This document shows positions 13,266 to 31,159 of a stretch of 64,000 bases of DNA, in pieces. The translations under genes were made by a program, and so were the position numbers. A model generated the notes under the pieces. That model saw nothing but the letters and a program-made list of their open reading frames with translations. It was not told where the DNA came from and ran no database searches. Source of the DNA: Acanthaster planci (Eukaryota; Echinodermata; Asteroidea; Valvatida; Acanthasteridae); the NCBI RefSeq assembly GCF_001949145.1, contig NW_019091369.1, positions 2,347,514 through 2,411,513 on the forward strand. Direction: 5' to 3'. Each line of letters begins with the position of its first letter. Positions within the stretch are counted from its first letter, which is position 1.

Positions 13266-16200
13266 TGCATGGTATCACCTGCGCATGCGCAAACATCGTC
13301 CACTTCCATCTCATCATGGTAATTCACCAGCATACACTGCCATCCTTCACAAAATCAGCACGTTGTCCTGTGACTTTGTTGGTTCATTTCATTTCTGTAC
13401 CGTTCCTGACATTTCCTCTCCCATGTTCATTCACATACGGTCTGATGTAAAAATGCTAAAATCTTGACATTTTATTTGTTTTATTGTACGTGTCATGACG
13501 ATGATCAAGATACTTCACAAGATAGTACATGTACTAACAAGCAAAGCATGCCGCCATTCATGTTGTGTCGTCTCTCTTGTCCAATGAGTGTTACACTTTA
13601 CATTAATTTCAACAACCAGAGGTGGTGTTTTAACATCCACGAACATGAAATGAATAACTGCACAAACACGGTCGCCAGGATTACCGTGGAAACATCATCA
13701 CATTCGTCGGCAAGGACTCGTGACTCAGAGCACTGTAACTTTACATGTACATCCCAAAGCTTGAAGAAAAAGATATTTGTTCTCTCGTTTTCGAGTGAGG
13801 AACTGCTCGGTTTGGAGAAGTAGCGAGCGAAAATGCATGCACTCGGTACGCAGGCAAGGCTCAACGAATTTTCCTTTAGCTCAAACACTTCCACATTTCA
13901 TAATTGCTTAAATTGCACTCAGCATCACCCATTTGTCACTTTCATCGGCACTTCAGAAATCAGTTTCTTTTTTCCCAAGTGAACAAGCTAATCAGGCTCT
14001 TTTATCTTGGATGATTTGCATCTTTATAGTGCTGCAAACGTGATCACAATGCACCGTTGACTGGTCATAATCTAGATCAATTTAAGCTTTGGATGAGAAC
14101 TTGAAAACAAAATCACACAGGTACCCCCCCCAAAGATCTCACATAACTTGCAGCTCCATCCCCAAACTCGCAACGAAACCATCCAGTGTTTCCTGTGAAT
14201 AAAATCTATGTGAAAATCCTTCTACAGAATCATACCAAATCGGTGGAAACTCATCTAGGAAGACATGACCAAAATCCACGAGATACGATTATTTTCTGTC
14301 CCTCTCTTCCCTTGTTTGGAACAGAGCCAATGCTAACGGACTCCGGCTCAAAGAGGAGCAGCTTCCAGTCCGATCACGGCCCTTTCCCGGCACCAGACCG
14401 AGGGGAAACACACTACGTCTCATCCGTTTAACACGAACAACCCGCTCCTAGCGACTGAAGCCCGTAGTGCCACGTAAGACGAAAGCGGCACCGTCAGAGC
14501 AACAAAGAAGTATGCACCTGTAGAATTTCGTATTTACCGCCTCCAGGCATGGGACGAGCCCTGTGCACCTCTTGTAACAGGGCCTGATGCACAACAGAAT
14601 ATCACTGGTATCACGCAGGGTAAACTTACTTTTCTAACTGCAACTAAAACTTCTTCAGTAACAGGCGCCATTCCCGGGATCAGAAGAAATAAGGTCAATT
14701 TCAACACATTCAAACCACCGGTAGGGAAATTTTAGGAAAGGAAGTGACAACAGTAAAGACTAAGTGGAATAAGGAACTACCTTCTCTTATGCAGTGGTCA
14801 CTGTTGGGGGCAGACTTTGCCCCGCCCCCCTAAAAAAACCAAAGGTTGATATCGTGCCTCTCACCTGCGTGGAGCACTGCCAGAACTAAAACTGAACAGC
14901 TGAGGGCGCTCTGTGTACCGCTTAATAAAAATGTCGAGGGTGCTAATTGCTTTGTGTGTGTACTTAAATGTAACATGAGTACATTCTGTGTCTTTAATGA
15001 TTTTATGTATTATTACTATATCAAGTATGCATTATGGCACAGTTTAACCACATGCACTGCCGTGTTAAAAAGAATGAGGTTTGTTAGAACTGTTTAATAC
15101 ACTTCTTGTATTAGCCTGGCAAGTTATTTCTCTCTACATGAATGTGTGGAGAGAGTTACAGTTGTTTTCGTTTTAATAATAGTCACTTAACCTAATTCAA
15201 ACACATGTGGCCAAGGCATATTTCATTATCATAATGAATACATGTTGACAAGGAATGCCTAAAGATTCATCCGTACAACATTTGCCATGCATAATAATAA
15301 TGCACTGGTGATAGAAGTAGGAGTGTCCCCCCCCTACTTTTCCAACTGGGGAGAGCATGCCCCCTCCACTTTTGGCAGGTCCTATAATTGGGTGGGACGT
15401 AATGGGTCCGTCTATAATTGGCTGTTGCTTGATGTTTTCACAAGTTTTCACAGTTGATGCTATGTTACACTTTATGTTACAAGAGTTTAACATTGTTAAC
15501 AAGAACATGTACTCCATTAAATACTAAAGGTATGTTTTGTAATTTCAAATGTACTTTGTGTGAATGAACTTTCATTTTATTTCTTGGAAAGAATAACTAC
15601 TTCAAATTACCCTCTTAGTCTTTTATTTCATTATGTAATCTGTACCCTGATACAGGTGGAGAGGGTACACTAACCCAGGGGGCAAATGCTGCAAGCTCAA
15701 GTTGATTCAAGGAAGGGGTTCAACAGACATCCTGTTATTGCTTTTTCTTTTGTAGTTTACTATTCTTGGCAGACATGGGGGGGGGAATAAATCCCCGGAC
15801 CCCTCCCCCATCATTCGAGCAGAGAGAAATACGAACAAATCATGACAAAACTGCAACTTCATTAGAACATACATGGGATGTGTATTGGCTCTGAAGCCTA
15901 GATTGTCAGACCAAATTTCAAAGTGTACTACTTACCTTTGAAACCAGTCTCCATCTTGCACTTGAAGTGTATATTACCGCTGTCGACTTTTGCGTCCTGA
16001 AGATAACTGATGGTTCAGGAAGTAGCCAGGAATCTGGTGTACCGGAATGTGGTAACATTAGTGATGTACGCAATTCATGTAGTTTTAAATAAAATACTCC
16101 TGTTCAGCCTTAAATGACCTCATCCACCCACGCCTTTGGCTCATTGCATGAGGTAATTTTCATCAGCATAAAATCCAAAATAATGAAATTTCGGAAAGAG

Positions 16201-16413
16201 TTCTTTACACGGAAGCCAATTGACACCCCATGCACAAACCTTACGAGACTGCAAAGGAGGTAGAAAGCCATCATGACATGGAAATAAAGGTCTAAATTTA
16301 TGTCTTCAAGTCATTAAAACACTGCCTTTGAATTGAAAGCAGTACCAAGTTACCCATGCAGAATGCACATGGTCATGGTGCATGCGAGAATGCAGGCGAT
16401 ACATACTCCTAGA

Positions 16414-16475
16414 CTAGCCCCAGACTGGAGCCAGTCTATTGGACTTATACCACCGGATACCCAGTCTTGGGCTAC
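16414..16475. repeat. Short inverted repeat
   Basis: Arms 'ctagccccagactgg' (16414-16428) and 'ccagtcttgggctac' (16461-16475) are complementary at 13 of 15 positions. The left arm overlaps a smaller palindrome 'gactggagccagtc'. It could form a hairpin; its origin is unknown. Confidence 0.5.
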
Positions 16476-16939
16476 CCCCAGATCGACGTACTTTGAAAAA
16501 TAATTTCCTTAGAAAATGTTTACCTTATTTAAAAGGAAAGACAAAGTGAAAAGGTCACTATTCTTTAGTGCTATCACTAAACAAGAGTAACTGTCCAATA
16601 TAGGCAGAGGGCAGGTCGTGCCCAGTTTCCGGACGAGATTTGTGTGAAAACGCGACGTTCATCACTTTTCCAGGTAGCTTAATTAATCCACTCGCAAAAA
16701 AACATAACCTTCCAGGTAAAAAAGTAAAAAAAAACACTCAATAGAAAGTGTGGACAAAAACGAAAGCACTTGGGGAGGAAATATGCTTACCAAAGTGCGC
16801 CAAAATTCGTCCTTCACAGCTTTGAGTTGCCTAGTGAGCAGGGTGACTGATGCACGCACGTGCAACGACAGGGCCGCCCTCTAGCGCGCGCCGCCTAGCC
16901 AGTCGTACAGCACCTTGCCATGACAGCCAGCGGGATTAC

Positions 16940-17412
16940 GGGTGCAGTCCATTGATTTCAAGCCACTTTGAAATCAGCGTCAAATCAATATTATTCAGGA
17001 CTCAAAAATATGCAACTTGAAGCCAACATTTCTGGGGATCCTCAAACAAATTAAATCACTGTTTTGTCCTTAATCTTTCCATTTCTTTTTATTTTTTGTG
17101 TGTGAGTTGACCAATTACATTTTAAATTATTCACCCCCGATATGATAATTCCGCGGTCAGCAGGCAGCCATTTTCAAATGGCATCCCAGGCTCTGCTTCC
17201 GCGGGCACTTAGGACCATTTTTCAACTCCGTTTTTTAAAATCTATTCTGTGCTCAGATGAAAGCCCAAGGAATCGGAGAATTGATCCTGGCGAATATTTA
17301 CACAATCTCCATTTTGGGGGCTTAATAATCTCCTTTTAAAAAAACTGTGGACACTTTTCATACTAATGAGCTGCATGGGCAGAAATTATCACTTAAATTT
17401 TGGACTGCACCC
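16940..17412. mobile_element. Possible short TIR element (about 470 bp)
   Basis: The 12-base word 'gggtgcagtcca' at 16940-16951 is perfectly inverted at 17401-17412, bracketing an AT-rich, non-coding interval. This suggests a MITE-sized element, but the terminal match is short and I see no target duplication. Confidence 0.3.
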
Positions 17413-18479
17413 AACTTCCTGTTGTCCCCCAGTGGAGCTAGAGGGTCCTTGTACATTAATAGTGAACCGTCCACTGAGGGACTAAGCTGGGAAGTCTTTT
17501 GAGGTGACGCATGTCCACGCTGTGCTTATGCCCTCTCCAGCCACGCCCCTTATGTTTTTCATGGCCTAGAAAATGTGCGTGCTCCGAAGCATAAATATAC
17601 CTACAACAGGTGCCCCAAAGCTGGTTTCCCCCCCCCCCCAAAAGCCTAGCTTTGTCAGTGCATGGTCAACGGCTCGTCTGGTATTTTGGCAGTTTCAGAA
17701 TGCGATTCAAAGGCAGCCACTGATGCAGACTCATGTCCAATTTTAAGATTAAAACTAAGTACACAGTAAAACTAAAGAGCTGGGAGATGATGCAGTGCTC
17801 TTATTGAAGTTCTTCCTTAACACTCAAGCACTGAATGCCACCAGCAGTTTGAAATTTTTGAAAAATGTGCAAATAACGTGGAAAATGGGATGAATGGCAT
17901 TATTTTGGTCAAGAAACCACGAACAATCCGATGGTTGATCATTACCGTGACTTTATGAGGACAGCGAACAACACATATTAGGTCATAGCCGGCCGAAAAG
18001 ATCGACAACCATGCTGTGTACGGCTGTATGAATTCACATGTATTTGGCTGTCTGAAATTGCATTTGACTCGACGTGAATTAAGTTGTTGCGGTCATTATC
18101 AGGGGCTCGTGTGTAATTTCAAGCCACAGCTAATTAAGTAATTCAGAAACGGCTCATGAGGATGAGTTTAACATATTTAATTGTACCTGAACTTTCAGGG
18201 CCTCTCGGCCGTGACTTGTCTGCCACATACCCCTGATCATGCGGGTCCCACCGGCACTGTAGATGTTGATCATTTGAGGTTGATGTTTTTCCATAATGTT
18301 TATCATGTTGTTCAAAATCTGCCCCGACCTTTGCGCTTTAATCTGTTGACTGATGGCCTGGGCTAGCATGTGATGATTCATGAATGTGCGGAAGTGGCTG
18401 CCCTGGGGGTTGGTTACGCCCACACATCGGTCCTGTGCCAACGCGACGCACAACACTGCACTTAAGACTCTGCTGCGAC

Positions 18480-23218
<4,739 letters not shown>

Positions 23219-25447
23219 GTAACGCCCGTCACCAGCCTACTGTCTGGACACCATGTCATGTGTCACGTTCACTGCTGAATTTTTTTTCGGGTAGGGTGAG
23301 GGAGAGGGGTACAAACATTGTCAAGATTTCAGTTCACTGCCTCCTCAGCAGTGAAGTTTACCACTGATCCGCAACTCATGGCAGGATTTTTAAGAAAGGG
23401 TCAATGGGATTATACTTTTATTTTTCTTTTAATTTCTACAATGGGAATAACTAATGGAGGGGAAATGATTTGTTAAAAATGTTTCTTAAAATTCCAACTT
23501 CCACATTGGATACCCTTGAAGGGTTGAGAGAAATCCTAAAACGTGCAGACTCCATATTCTATACAATTTCAAAGATCACCATTCAAAAAGAAAAATAAAA
23601 TCAAAAGTCAATTTATTAAATGCCCAGAATATCCTGTTATTTCCTGAACTTTAAAAGAAGGCAAAAAAGAAAAACATTTCATTTATTCAATACTTAGCCA
23701 CGTACCTCGAAAGAAGAAAGTGATACAAACTTTTCTGTAGCTGCTTAGCATAAATGTTTGGTTACAGTAAAATCAACACTGTATATAAGTATGGAAAGGG
23801 GAAATCGCTTACAAAAAATCAATTCAGAAGTTGTTAAACCAAGATGTTGCTAATGCTGACAGCCATGCACTCCATGTACGAAGTCAAGACAAATAACTTT
23901 TGAAGCCTGTGAAATTTAGTACCTATCTTTGACTCACTTGTTCTTTATTTTTGTCTTCAACGGTGAGATTTCTGAGCTTTTCAGTTGATTTTAGCATTTC
24001 CTGTTTTGGATTTCAGCTTTTTTTCCTCACTGGCAGTGTACAAAAGTAAAGGAGATTTTCACAGTTCAGCTTCTTTATGCATTTTTCAGCTGTTTTCAGC
24101 TATTTTTGTCATTGGTCATCTCACCCCAGTGTTATCTTTGGCTGAACAACCGTGCTGAAATTACATTTGTTAAAAAGCCACAAAACATTTATTACCTAAT
24201 ATGTCAAGAATTATAAAACGTTATCAGGTGAGAAATTTCAATTAATGTGGAATAAAAAAATATTCTTGAACTGGAGATTTTCTGCTCAAATTCGGTTTGC
24301 TCTGTTTTTAAAGTTGAGGTCATAATGTTAAAATTCACAGGACTGTATGTAAAATGTAGCCTTTTCAAGAGTCAGGTTGGTCCATGCCCTGGTTTTATGC
24401 ATAAAGAGTGTGGCATAATTTGGTCACTAGACTTGGAACACTTGGCATTGAAAATGACAAGAAATATTCCCTCCTTGAGACAGACTGGTTGGTGGCAGTC
24501 TGCCTGAGGTTGAAAGCAAAACACATTATCATACCACAATGTGTAGCACGGAGCTGGAAAGATAGGATCTAGTGACGATATCTGACCTACAGGTTAACTC
24601 GAGTTGGGTACGAGTTTGCACAAACTAGGGTGTGGAGTCCAAAAACTATGCCAAGGTTGAGCCATACAAAGAGAGTGGCCTGATTCGTGACTAATACATC
24701 TTGTAACAATGATGTAGCATTAACCCTTCGCTACGGATGACTGCTACTACAGCACCTTTGTGTGAGCATTAGTGCATACCACACATGCAGTCTATTCACC
24801 ATGCAGCTGCTGGTTCAATGGGGCCTGCCGCTGGACAAAGCCCTCCATTCAGGGTATGCCACAGCCCAGCAGTCGCAGTCAAAATAATCCCATCATGAAG
24901 GGGGTTAAATGAGAGATTACAAAACAGAAGTTCACGCTTGGTCACAAACACGTCCACGGAAATGTTGACCCCCAACCATCCAGTTTCGCTTTGAACATTG
25001 CCCGATTCTCCAAAATCTGTCACTGTTTAGGAAACCAATGACAAAATCTGACACTTGTGAGGCCCAGCACCCAAGGTGGGGTAACAGCGCATGAGCTCTA
25101 CTGTCTTCTGTCTGCACAATCCTCCAAACCCTGTGCTGGATTTTGAAGGGTCTGAGAGGGTTTAGAGCTAGTTTTCCATTCAATTCTTGGATTGTATCAG
25201 AACATGACTTGCTCTAAAGAAACCCGCTCGTGAATTTCTTCACATCAACAGAAGCTCTATGTACACGCAAGTGTTTCCAAGTGCACCGCTGCCAGTGTTG
25301 GATGTTTTTTTGGTAATTGATTCCGTTGAAATTTATACAAAGACTTTATACGTCTGAATACAGTTAACTGAGTCAGGTTAAAAGATTTCGAAGGAATGGA
25401 AAACTGCACCATTCTTATGGATCCCCTACTCTGTTTTTTTGCTGTGG
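23219..25447. other. BDH2 3' flank and PDXK 3' flank (convergent genes)
   Basis: BDH2 (+) ends at 23218 and PDXK (-) ends at 25448, so both 3' untranslated regions should lie here. An AATAAA-like signal for BDH2 occurs near 23590. The middle is AT-rich and non-coding. It includes a TTAA-bounded short element (24720-24908). Confidence 0.55.
24720..24908. mobile_element. TTAA-flanked short element, piggyBac-like MITE candidate
   Basis: The interval begins TTAACCCTTCG and ends with the inverse of TTAACCCCCTTC, each starting at a TTAA (24720-24723 and 24905-24908). A second word, GACTGC, occurs inward of both ends in inverted orientation. TTAA target sites are characteristic of piggyBac-superfamily insertions. 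The 189-bp interior has no coding capacity. The termini are imperfect, so the call is tentative. Confidence 0.35.
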
Positions 25448-28400
25448 TCAAAACTGAAGGGGCGTGGCCTTGATGCACAGCTTGGGGTCTTCAATGTCAC
25501 TCTTGCTCTGGACCATTCTCAGCTCTCGCTGTGGGGGAGTGGGCTTGTTGCCTGGACCCGCTAGCTCTGCCGTGAAAAAAAAACAACAGATGTTACGAAG
25601 AGTGTTATATGACATATGAGGAAAGACAGAGAGGTTGGTGCTTGCCTGGGGAGACCTGCAATTCTGGGGAGGAAATTTCAGCATTGTTTTATATTGTTCA
25701 TCCGGGGTATCTTTCAGAAGTCGGTGTGAAGAAATATGTGAAAAACGAGGAAATCTCTTTAAAAATTACCTACAGAGAAGATTTCCAACAACTTCAATAC
25801 TGACCTGTCAATCAAAAGTAAAACATTTACAGACATTTTTTACAGTTGTTGCATCTTCTCCCAAGATGCACAAGTGGGTTAATGCCAGAGACAGACAGTT
25901 TGTCTACACTTTGCACCAACAGTGGATTGCGAGTGTTCAATGTGCAAACTCTGCCGATATTCAAGAATGGAACCTTCTGTGGCACTAGTGTACAAAAGAT
26001 GATGTTGCCTTTACCGACTTGGGATAAAACTGTGGCCAACAGAGAAAGTCCTTACCTTGTGCGCTTTGAAGGGTTCTCTTCAATACTGCCTGCATGCCTG
26101 ATAATGTCTTCTCGAGGGCCAGCTAGAAACGTAAGGACAGCAAGTGGACGTACGCTTATTTGAAAGCCAGTGAAAATGGCAAGTTAGTTTTCCAATCATC
26201 GAGCAAATCTAACGATGAAGAAGACTTGACTTGTAAGCCCCTTCAAGACATCACACAATCCCACAAGATCATGAGAAGACCTCCAGTCTGATTGAAAGAC
26301 GGAAACTATTGAAATGAATTGCAACAAAAGCATTCCTTTATCGTTGCTCATCCTATTACTTGGGTCCACACAGTGACGGTCCAGTGTCTAGTCACACCCA
26401 TCTGTTATTGGTGTGTCTTTCTACATGGGTCCACACAGTTATGGTCCTCTATCTAGTCACACACCCATCTGTTATTGGCGTGTCTTTCTACTCTGGTCCA
26501 CTCAGTGATGGCCCTGTATCTGGGCTTGTGACTGGTCTTGTGTACGTCTCAACAAAAACACTGCCTCTGAGGCACCGCTGGGAACTTTCCTGAAACCTTC
26601 AAAATATCCACAGTGCAGAAACCCAATCGATCTGCTGTAAGCAATACCTGGGTGCTATCATCCTCAATAGAGCAAATGTCTTCCCAAACCTACAGGATCG
26701 GGAAGGGTTATAGTTCAGGTTCTAAGAAGGTTTCTTTCTGAGATTTACTGCAAACCTGCAAAATAGCAGAGATAAACAGCTGAACAAACACTCACCTGCA
26801 GGTCGTTGTGGTACTTGTGCGACCAGACAAGGAGCAGAGCAGAAAAGAGGTCGCCGGTCCCGGTGAACTGACAATCAAATGCTGGATACTCCACACGGCA
26901 GCCTGTCCTCTTGCCATCTAGAGCAAAACCAAAACATTTCCATTCCTGGATCAAGTTTTCCCCCCAGATGCTGCATTTGCAGCATCCAAACAGCTTGCCG
27001 ATGCCCATCCCTTCATCAGGATACACATTCAAAGTCGTTCAGCAATAATACTGAGGAGGAAATAAACATCACGACCACTGTGCCGACTTCTCCCTTAATC
27101 AAAGTCCATCAATTCGTATCTAATGCACTGTACATACTCCTTAATCCTACAAAATCCTTCAAACCCAAATACAATTTGGGGGCTGGGACTGCATGATATC
27201 ACACCTGGATTTTTCAAACTTACCTACGACTGTTGTTCCATATGAAACCAGCGTCCCTGAGCCTGTGGACATGCTACTGAGTACCACGGTGCGAATACCC
27301 TTGTCGTGTAAAACTTGCATTGCTTCCAAAGCACTCTTCTCGTCGGTTATCTTTTGGCCACTTAGAAGCCTGCAAACGGAAGCAACGTGATGGAATAGTG
27401 GAGGAAATATGCAAATTTGTAAGGAACATCCTTCCTATGGGTTACCTGCGGGCCAATCAGCAATTCGTATTTAAACATAAATTGAAAAAAAATGCTCATG
27501 TCTAAAGGGTTTTTCGCTGATTCACTTTTCAGCAACTGTTGAGCTGATTACAGAGATAATAGCAGATACAGTGACATTAAGCTCATTTATAAAACAAGTT
27601 GAGTTTAAAAGGATCATGCTGACACCTAGCCTTTCTTCAAGTTAAGTACCCTCTGGGATTTCTTTAAGTTTAAGCGTCTAGAAGATGCGCCTAAAGAGCA
27701 CAAACATCATCTTCAGTGTTGCCTTAATTTATCCTTGTCCTCAGGGCATCTGACCCTAAGACGTATGGAGATAAACAAGATTGTAGTTTCAAACATATCT
27801 TTGACTCTAAGGTAAAATAACCAGGAGAGACTGGTAACTTTGTTGTACACAAACCAACTTCACGGTTAACCATGTCCTATCTTCAAGGAATCTGACCACT
27901 ATGTCATAAACAACAAAATGTCTTGATTGGTTTTAGGTAGTTTCCCATGATAACAATTGGCTAACGGCTGCAACTGCTTCCCATAGGCCAGAGTGGTATT
28001 TAAAACCGCAGCCATAACTTTTGAACACAGCCTTACTCTGCCTCAAACTGGTTAGGCGTTATCATGTTGGCCAAGGGCAAGAGGTCATCCCTGTAGATTG
28101 GAAGCAGCTCCTCCGGAACGTAGAACTTGCCGTTGTCCCCCATCACAGGATCACACACGTAGATGATGTTGGGATTTTTTTCACGCAGTTCCTTCACAAC
28201 CTCGATAACTTCTTTGAGGAAGGACTTGGACCCTACATAACCTATCAGAGGGACAAAATTGAGACGAATGATGAGGGAATGGGGGATTTATAAACGCACT
28301 TTAGCATTTTTGGAAACCAACAAAAGTCGAGCTTAACAGAGAGTTCACCACATGAGAAGGTTAGTCTTTGGGTATAAAGAGTAGGCACACACACTCACAT

Positions 28401-29298
28401 ACCTGTGAGTAGGTGTGAGTAATGGTTGATGTCGTTTGCCTTCAAACCATCAGACAAGCACCGCAGCTCATTAGCATTCAACACCTGACCTTGGAAAACC
28501 TTGTACCCAGTGTGGTTACACAACTGTACAGAGTTGATGGTATCAACCTCATAACCATGCACCTGCAACAACAAAAACAAATTTAAAAAAAAGTCTCCTT
28601 TGGTTGTATACAAGGCCTATAGGATACATGGTCGTAATAAGGTGAGTCAAAACACTTTGCTCATTTCAAACAAAATGAGAAATGCTATTTACTCTTTGAT
28701 TTTTTGCAATAAATGACAGAACGTTCATTTTTGTTATTTGAAGTACCCGTAGGACTAAACCTAGGCTAAAATTGGCTCGGTCTAATTTGTGTTTTTAATA
28801 TTTGCACATTCATGACTTTGCCTTGCTGACATACTCCCAGAACTGTGGAGTCTGCCACAGGAGACAAACCCTTAAGTTCTGGCATCTGGCAAAAAAATTG
28901 TCTCGGGGGGTACTAACACCTAATTCCGGCATACTTGCAACGACCATGATACTAGCAATCATTCAAATGATCAATGCTGGGTCCAGGTACTAACACTACT
29001 ATATTATTTCCACCCCACCCTCATTTACACACCTCTCCTCAGGCCTCAACACCCTCCAACATGCACAACCTCCCCCACCCACCCGTACACGCCGTAGGCC
29101 GTACCCGCCATCATGGCCATGTCCATGCATGATGACGACTATCGGTCATGGTCAGCAGGTCATACTGATGCCGTGCCAGTATTGCGAGTAACCTTGAAAT
29201 ACCTGCATAGGAAATGTCGCCGATTTATTTCCAACGTATCCGGACACAACATGACTCTGGATAGAAAGAACTCTTCGCTCTGGCTGAACGACTGACAT
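25448..29298 (-). CDS. PDXK: Pyridoxal kinase
   Basis: Seven exons on the minus strand join in frame: 29298-29203 (ATG), 28562-28403, 28241-28037, 27369-27224, 26917-26796, 26122-26056 and 25566-25448 (TGA). The product has 304 residues (human 312). Pyridoxal kinase phosphorylates pyridoxal, pyridoxamine and pyridoxine with ATP in the cytosol, feeding pyridoxal 5'-phosphate synthesis. Exon 1 encodes '[20 protein letters not shown]', the signature N-terminal substrate-pocket segment. '[11 protein letters not shown]' and 'YVCDPVMGD' (DPVMGD at 116-121) follow. The ribokinase-family anion hole and catalytic motif is GTGD at 222-225 ('[10 protein letters not shown]'). The C-terminal '[14 protein letters not shown]' is typical of the animal enzyme. 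No truncation or frameshift is seen. Intron 5 carries a tandem repeat. Confidence 0.96.
26357..26540. repeat. Tandem repeat, unit about 65-67 bp, 2.5-3 copies
   Basis: Units start with a variant of 'gggtccacacagtgacggtcc' at about 26362, 26427 and 26494, each followed by 'ctagtcacacccatctgttattgg'-type sequence that decays in the last copy. It lies in PDXK intron 5 (between the exons at 26917-26796 and 26122-26056). It stays open in one forward frame, but I take that as chance. Confidence 0.85.
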
Positions 29299-31159
29299 GA
29301 TTTTGGACTGGTATTACCGCTGAGAAACAGAAACAAAATACAGCTAACCCACAAGTGCCGTCTTGTTCCTGTTGAGGTACAATTTCTAGTAGCACATGGC
29401 GGAAGTAGACTGGTGCCGCGCAGTTGATCAATTTAGAAGGGCGCCACTACCATTTTCCTGGTTTTCGGAAATGGGAGGGGGTGGGTTGGTCTATGCCATG
29501 GTCTTATGTGCCTAACCCCCCAGCCACCAAGCCAGCGTCTGTTAGCCCTCGCTGCAGTACAGTGTGCGGGAGGTTAAGGGAGCTGGAGTAGGGATTTAAC
29601 CCTGTAACCAGACACAACCATCGTTTCAAAAATCAAGGTTATGCACCTTGGCTTATCAAGTTTTGGGGCTGATGATTAGCATGTCTTTCTTACACTTAAT
29701 GCAAGGTCAATAAAACGACCATCTTTACCAATTCAATTCACAATCCATCACTATCAATGATTCAATTCATGACACAGCAACTGAACAGAATTGACTGACA
29801 CATTGACATGCATTTAAAATTTATTTACACATATAATACAATTTCTTTTTATTCCCCTTTCAAATCCAATTTTCCATCTCAATGTTACAGCATAGAAAAG
29901 GAAATTCCTAATTTTGAACAAAATCAACAACAGAATTAAATTATTCGTGCAACTATTACACAGAAAGCAAATGAAGGCATGTTTCAGCCTTCGCCTTGAA
30001 GATCCCAGCGCTCATTTGTAGAGTGAGAGGCATGTGTACCAACGGCTTGAGTGAAGGCTACACTGTGGCACAGAAACCCTGGCACAAGTTGCCCTCACTT
30101 CGTTTGTTTTCAAAAAGACGCTTATCCATCCAATGTTTTCTTTCTGATCTTGGTTAAACAAAAAATAACATGCAGCATTTAGCCCAAGCACGAAGGGGGA
30201 AAAAGTTAAAATTCCTGAACTATTTATTCACATGCTGACCGATTTCCTCAAGTTTAATCTAATGAAAATGCTTTGCTTTTTTCAACCTGCAAACTCCACT
30301 GTCTAACATCTTCTATATGCTTTCAAACATTTCTGTAAACAAAAACCTACTGTGAAAACACATGCAGAAGGAAACAAAACTGTCCAAACAAATCCTCCAA
30401 AATCCTTTGGGTGGTTTTGGAGGATTTTGGAGATTGACAACGAGTGGCAAAAGTGTATGGCTGATTGGGAAGGATGCCATGTGTGAAGGTCGTGGGTTGG
30501 ACCTTGCGTGGTTTATGCTTAGCCATGCATAAAGTCAGCTTGACATTCCTTCAAAATCGACAGCACTGCTTGAGAAAGCCATTCGCCATGCCTCAACATA
30601 ATGGCAGGAATTGCCGGAGGATATTGAAGGACGGAGGAGCTGGGTACCTCTCTTTCTCAGAATAAGTGCAAAGATCGGCAGATTTCGGAGGGTTGAGGAT
30701 AAATTTTTTGGACTTGGGCCACTGGAGGATTTTGGAAGATTGAGGGTGTGCCTCAGCAAAAGGCCCTAAGTGGGTTAGGGTTTTTAATCCAAAATAATTA
30801 GCCCCATTAAAAGAGCAGTTTAATCCTTTGTTTACTAAGGTCAGCTGCCCAATTTGAATCGTTTACAAGTCTGGTCTTTGATAAAGATGAAAGTTTTTTT
30901 CTGTTTCTTGTTCGACCAGGAACAATTGCGATAGGCTGTGAGTATTATATGTACTATCTAGAAGGAAAATGTCCTTTTTTTACAGATGTTAATTTTAATG
31001 GAGACAAGTGTTTGACGACGTGTCTATTTTCTTATTCTGCACAGAAAAATTCTGTTCCAGGCAGAGTTTAAGTGGAGTCAAACTGGAGCATGCCTTCCAA
31101 AGATTTGGCTAACAAGCCTGTGACTTTATAAATAGTTTCTTGATGGCTCTGGCTTTGAT
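29299..31159. other. PDXK promoter side and PCNP 3' region
   Basis: On the minus strand, PCNP ends at 31160. TTTATT (AATAAA on the minus strand) at 30223-30228 and near 29819 are candidate polyadenylation signals. The PDXK start lies at 29298, so its promoter is probably in 29300-29800. A roughly 400-bp repeat-like block occupies 30380-30790 and is listed separately. I see no further gene. Confidence 0.5.
30380..30790 (-). repeat. Dispersed 'aatcctccaaaatcctcc' repeat, internal copy
   Basis: One end has 'aatcctccaaaatcctttgg' directly followed by its inverse 'ggttttggaggattttgg'. The other end, read on the minus strand, has 'ccctaacccacttagggcc' and then 'cctcaatcttccaaaatcct'. The same order ('ccctaacccactagggcc', then 'cctcaatcctccaaaatcc') occurs on the plus strand at 63418-63475. 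Several related words lie between. It is probably one member of a nonautonomous mobile or minisatellite family. Confidence 0.55.

Larger units (their letters stand above)
13266..18479. other. Intergenic DNA between Popeye gene and BDH2
   Basis: The first kilobase is probably the 3' untranslated region of the Popeye-domain gene (AATAAA near 14198). The rest shows no recognisable coding frame. Poly-C/poly-G runs with flanking pyrimidine-rich DNA (about 14800-14840, 15327-15370, 15777-15810, 17629-17640) look like relics of nonautonomous elements, and two inverted-repeat structures are listed separately. The last few hundred bases are the likely BDH2 promoter; no TATA box is obvious. Confidence 0.5.
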
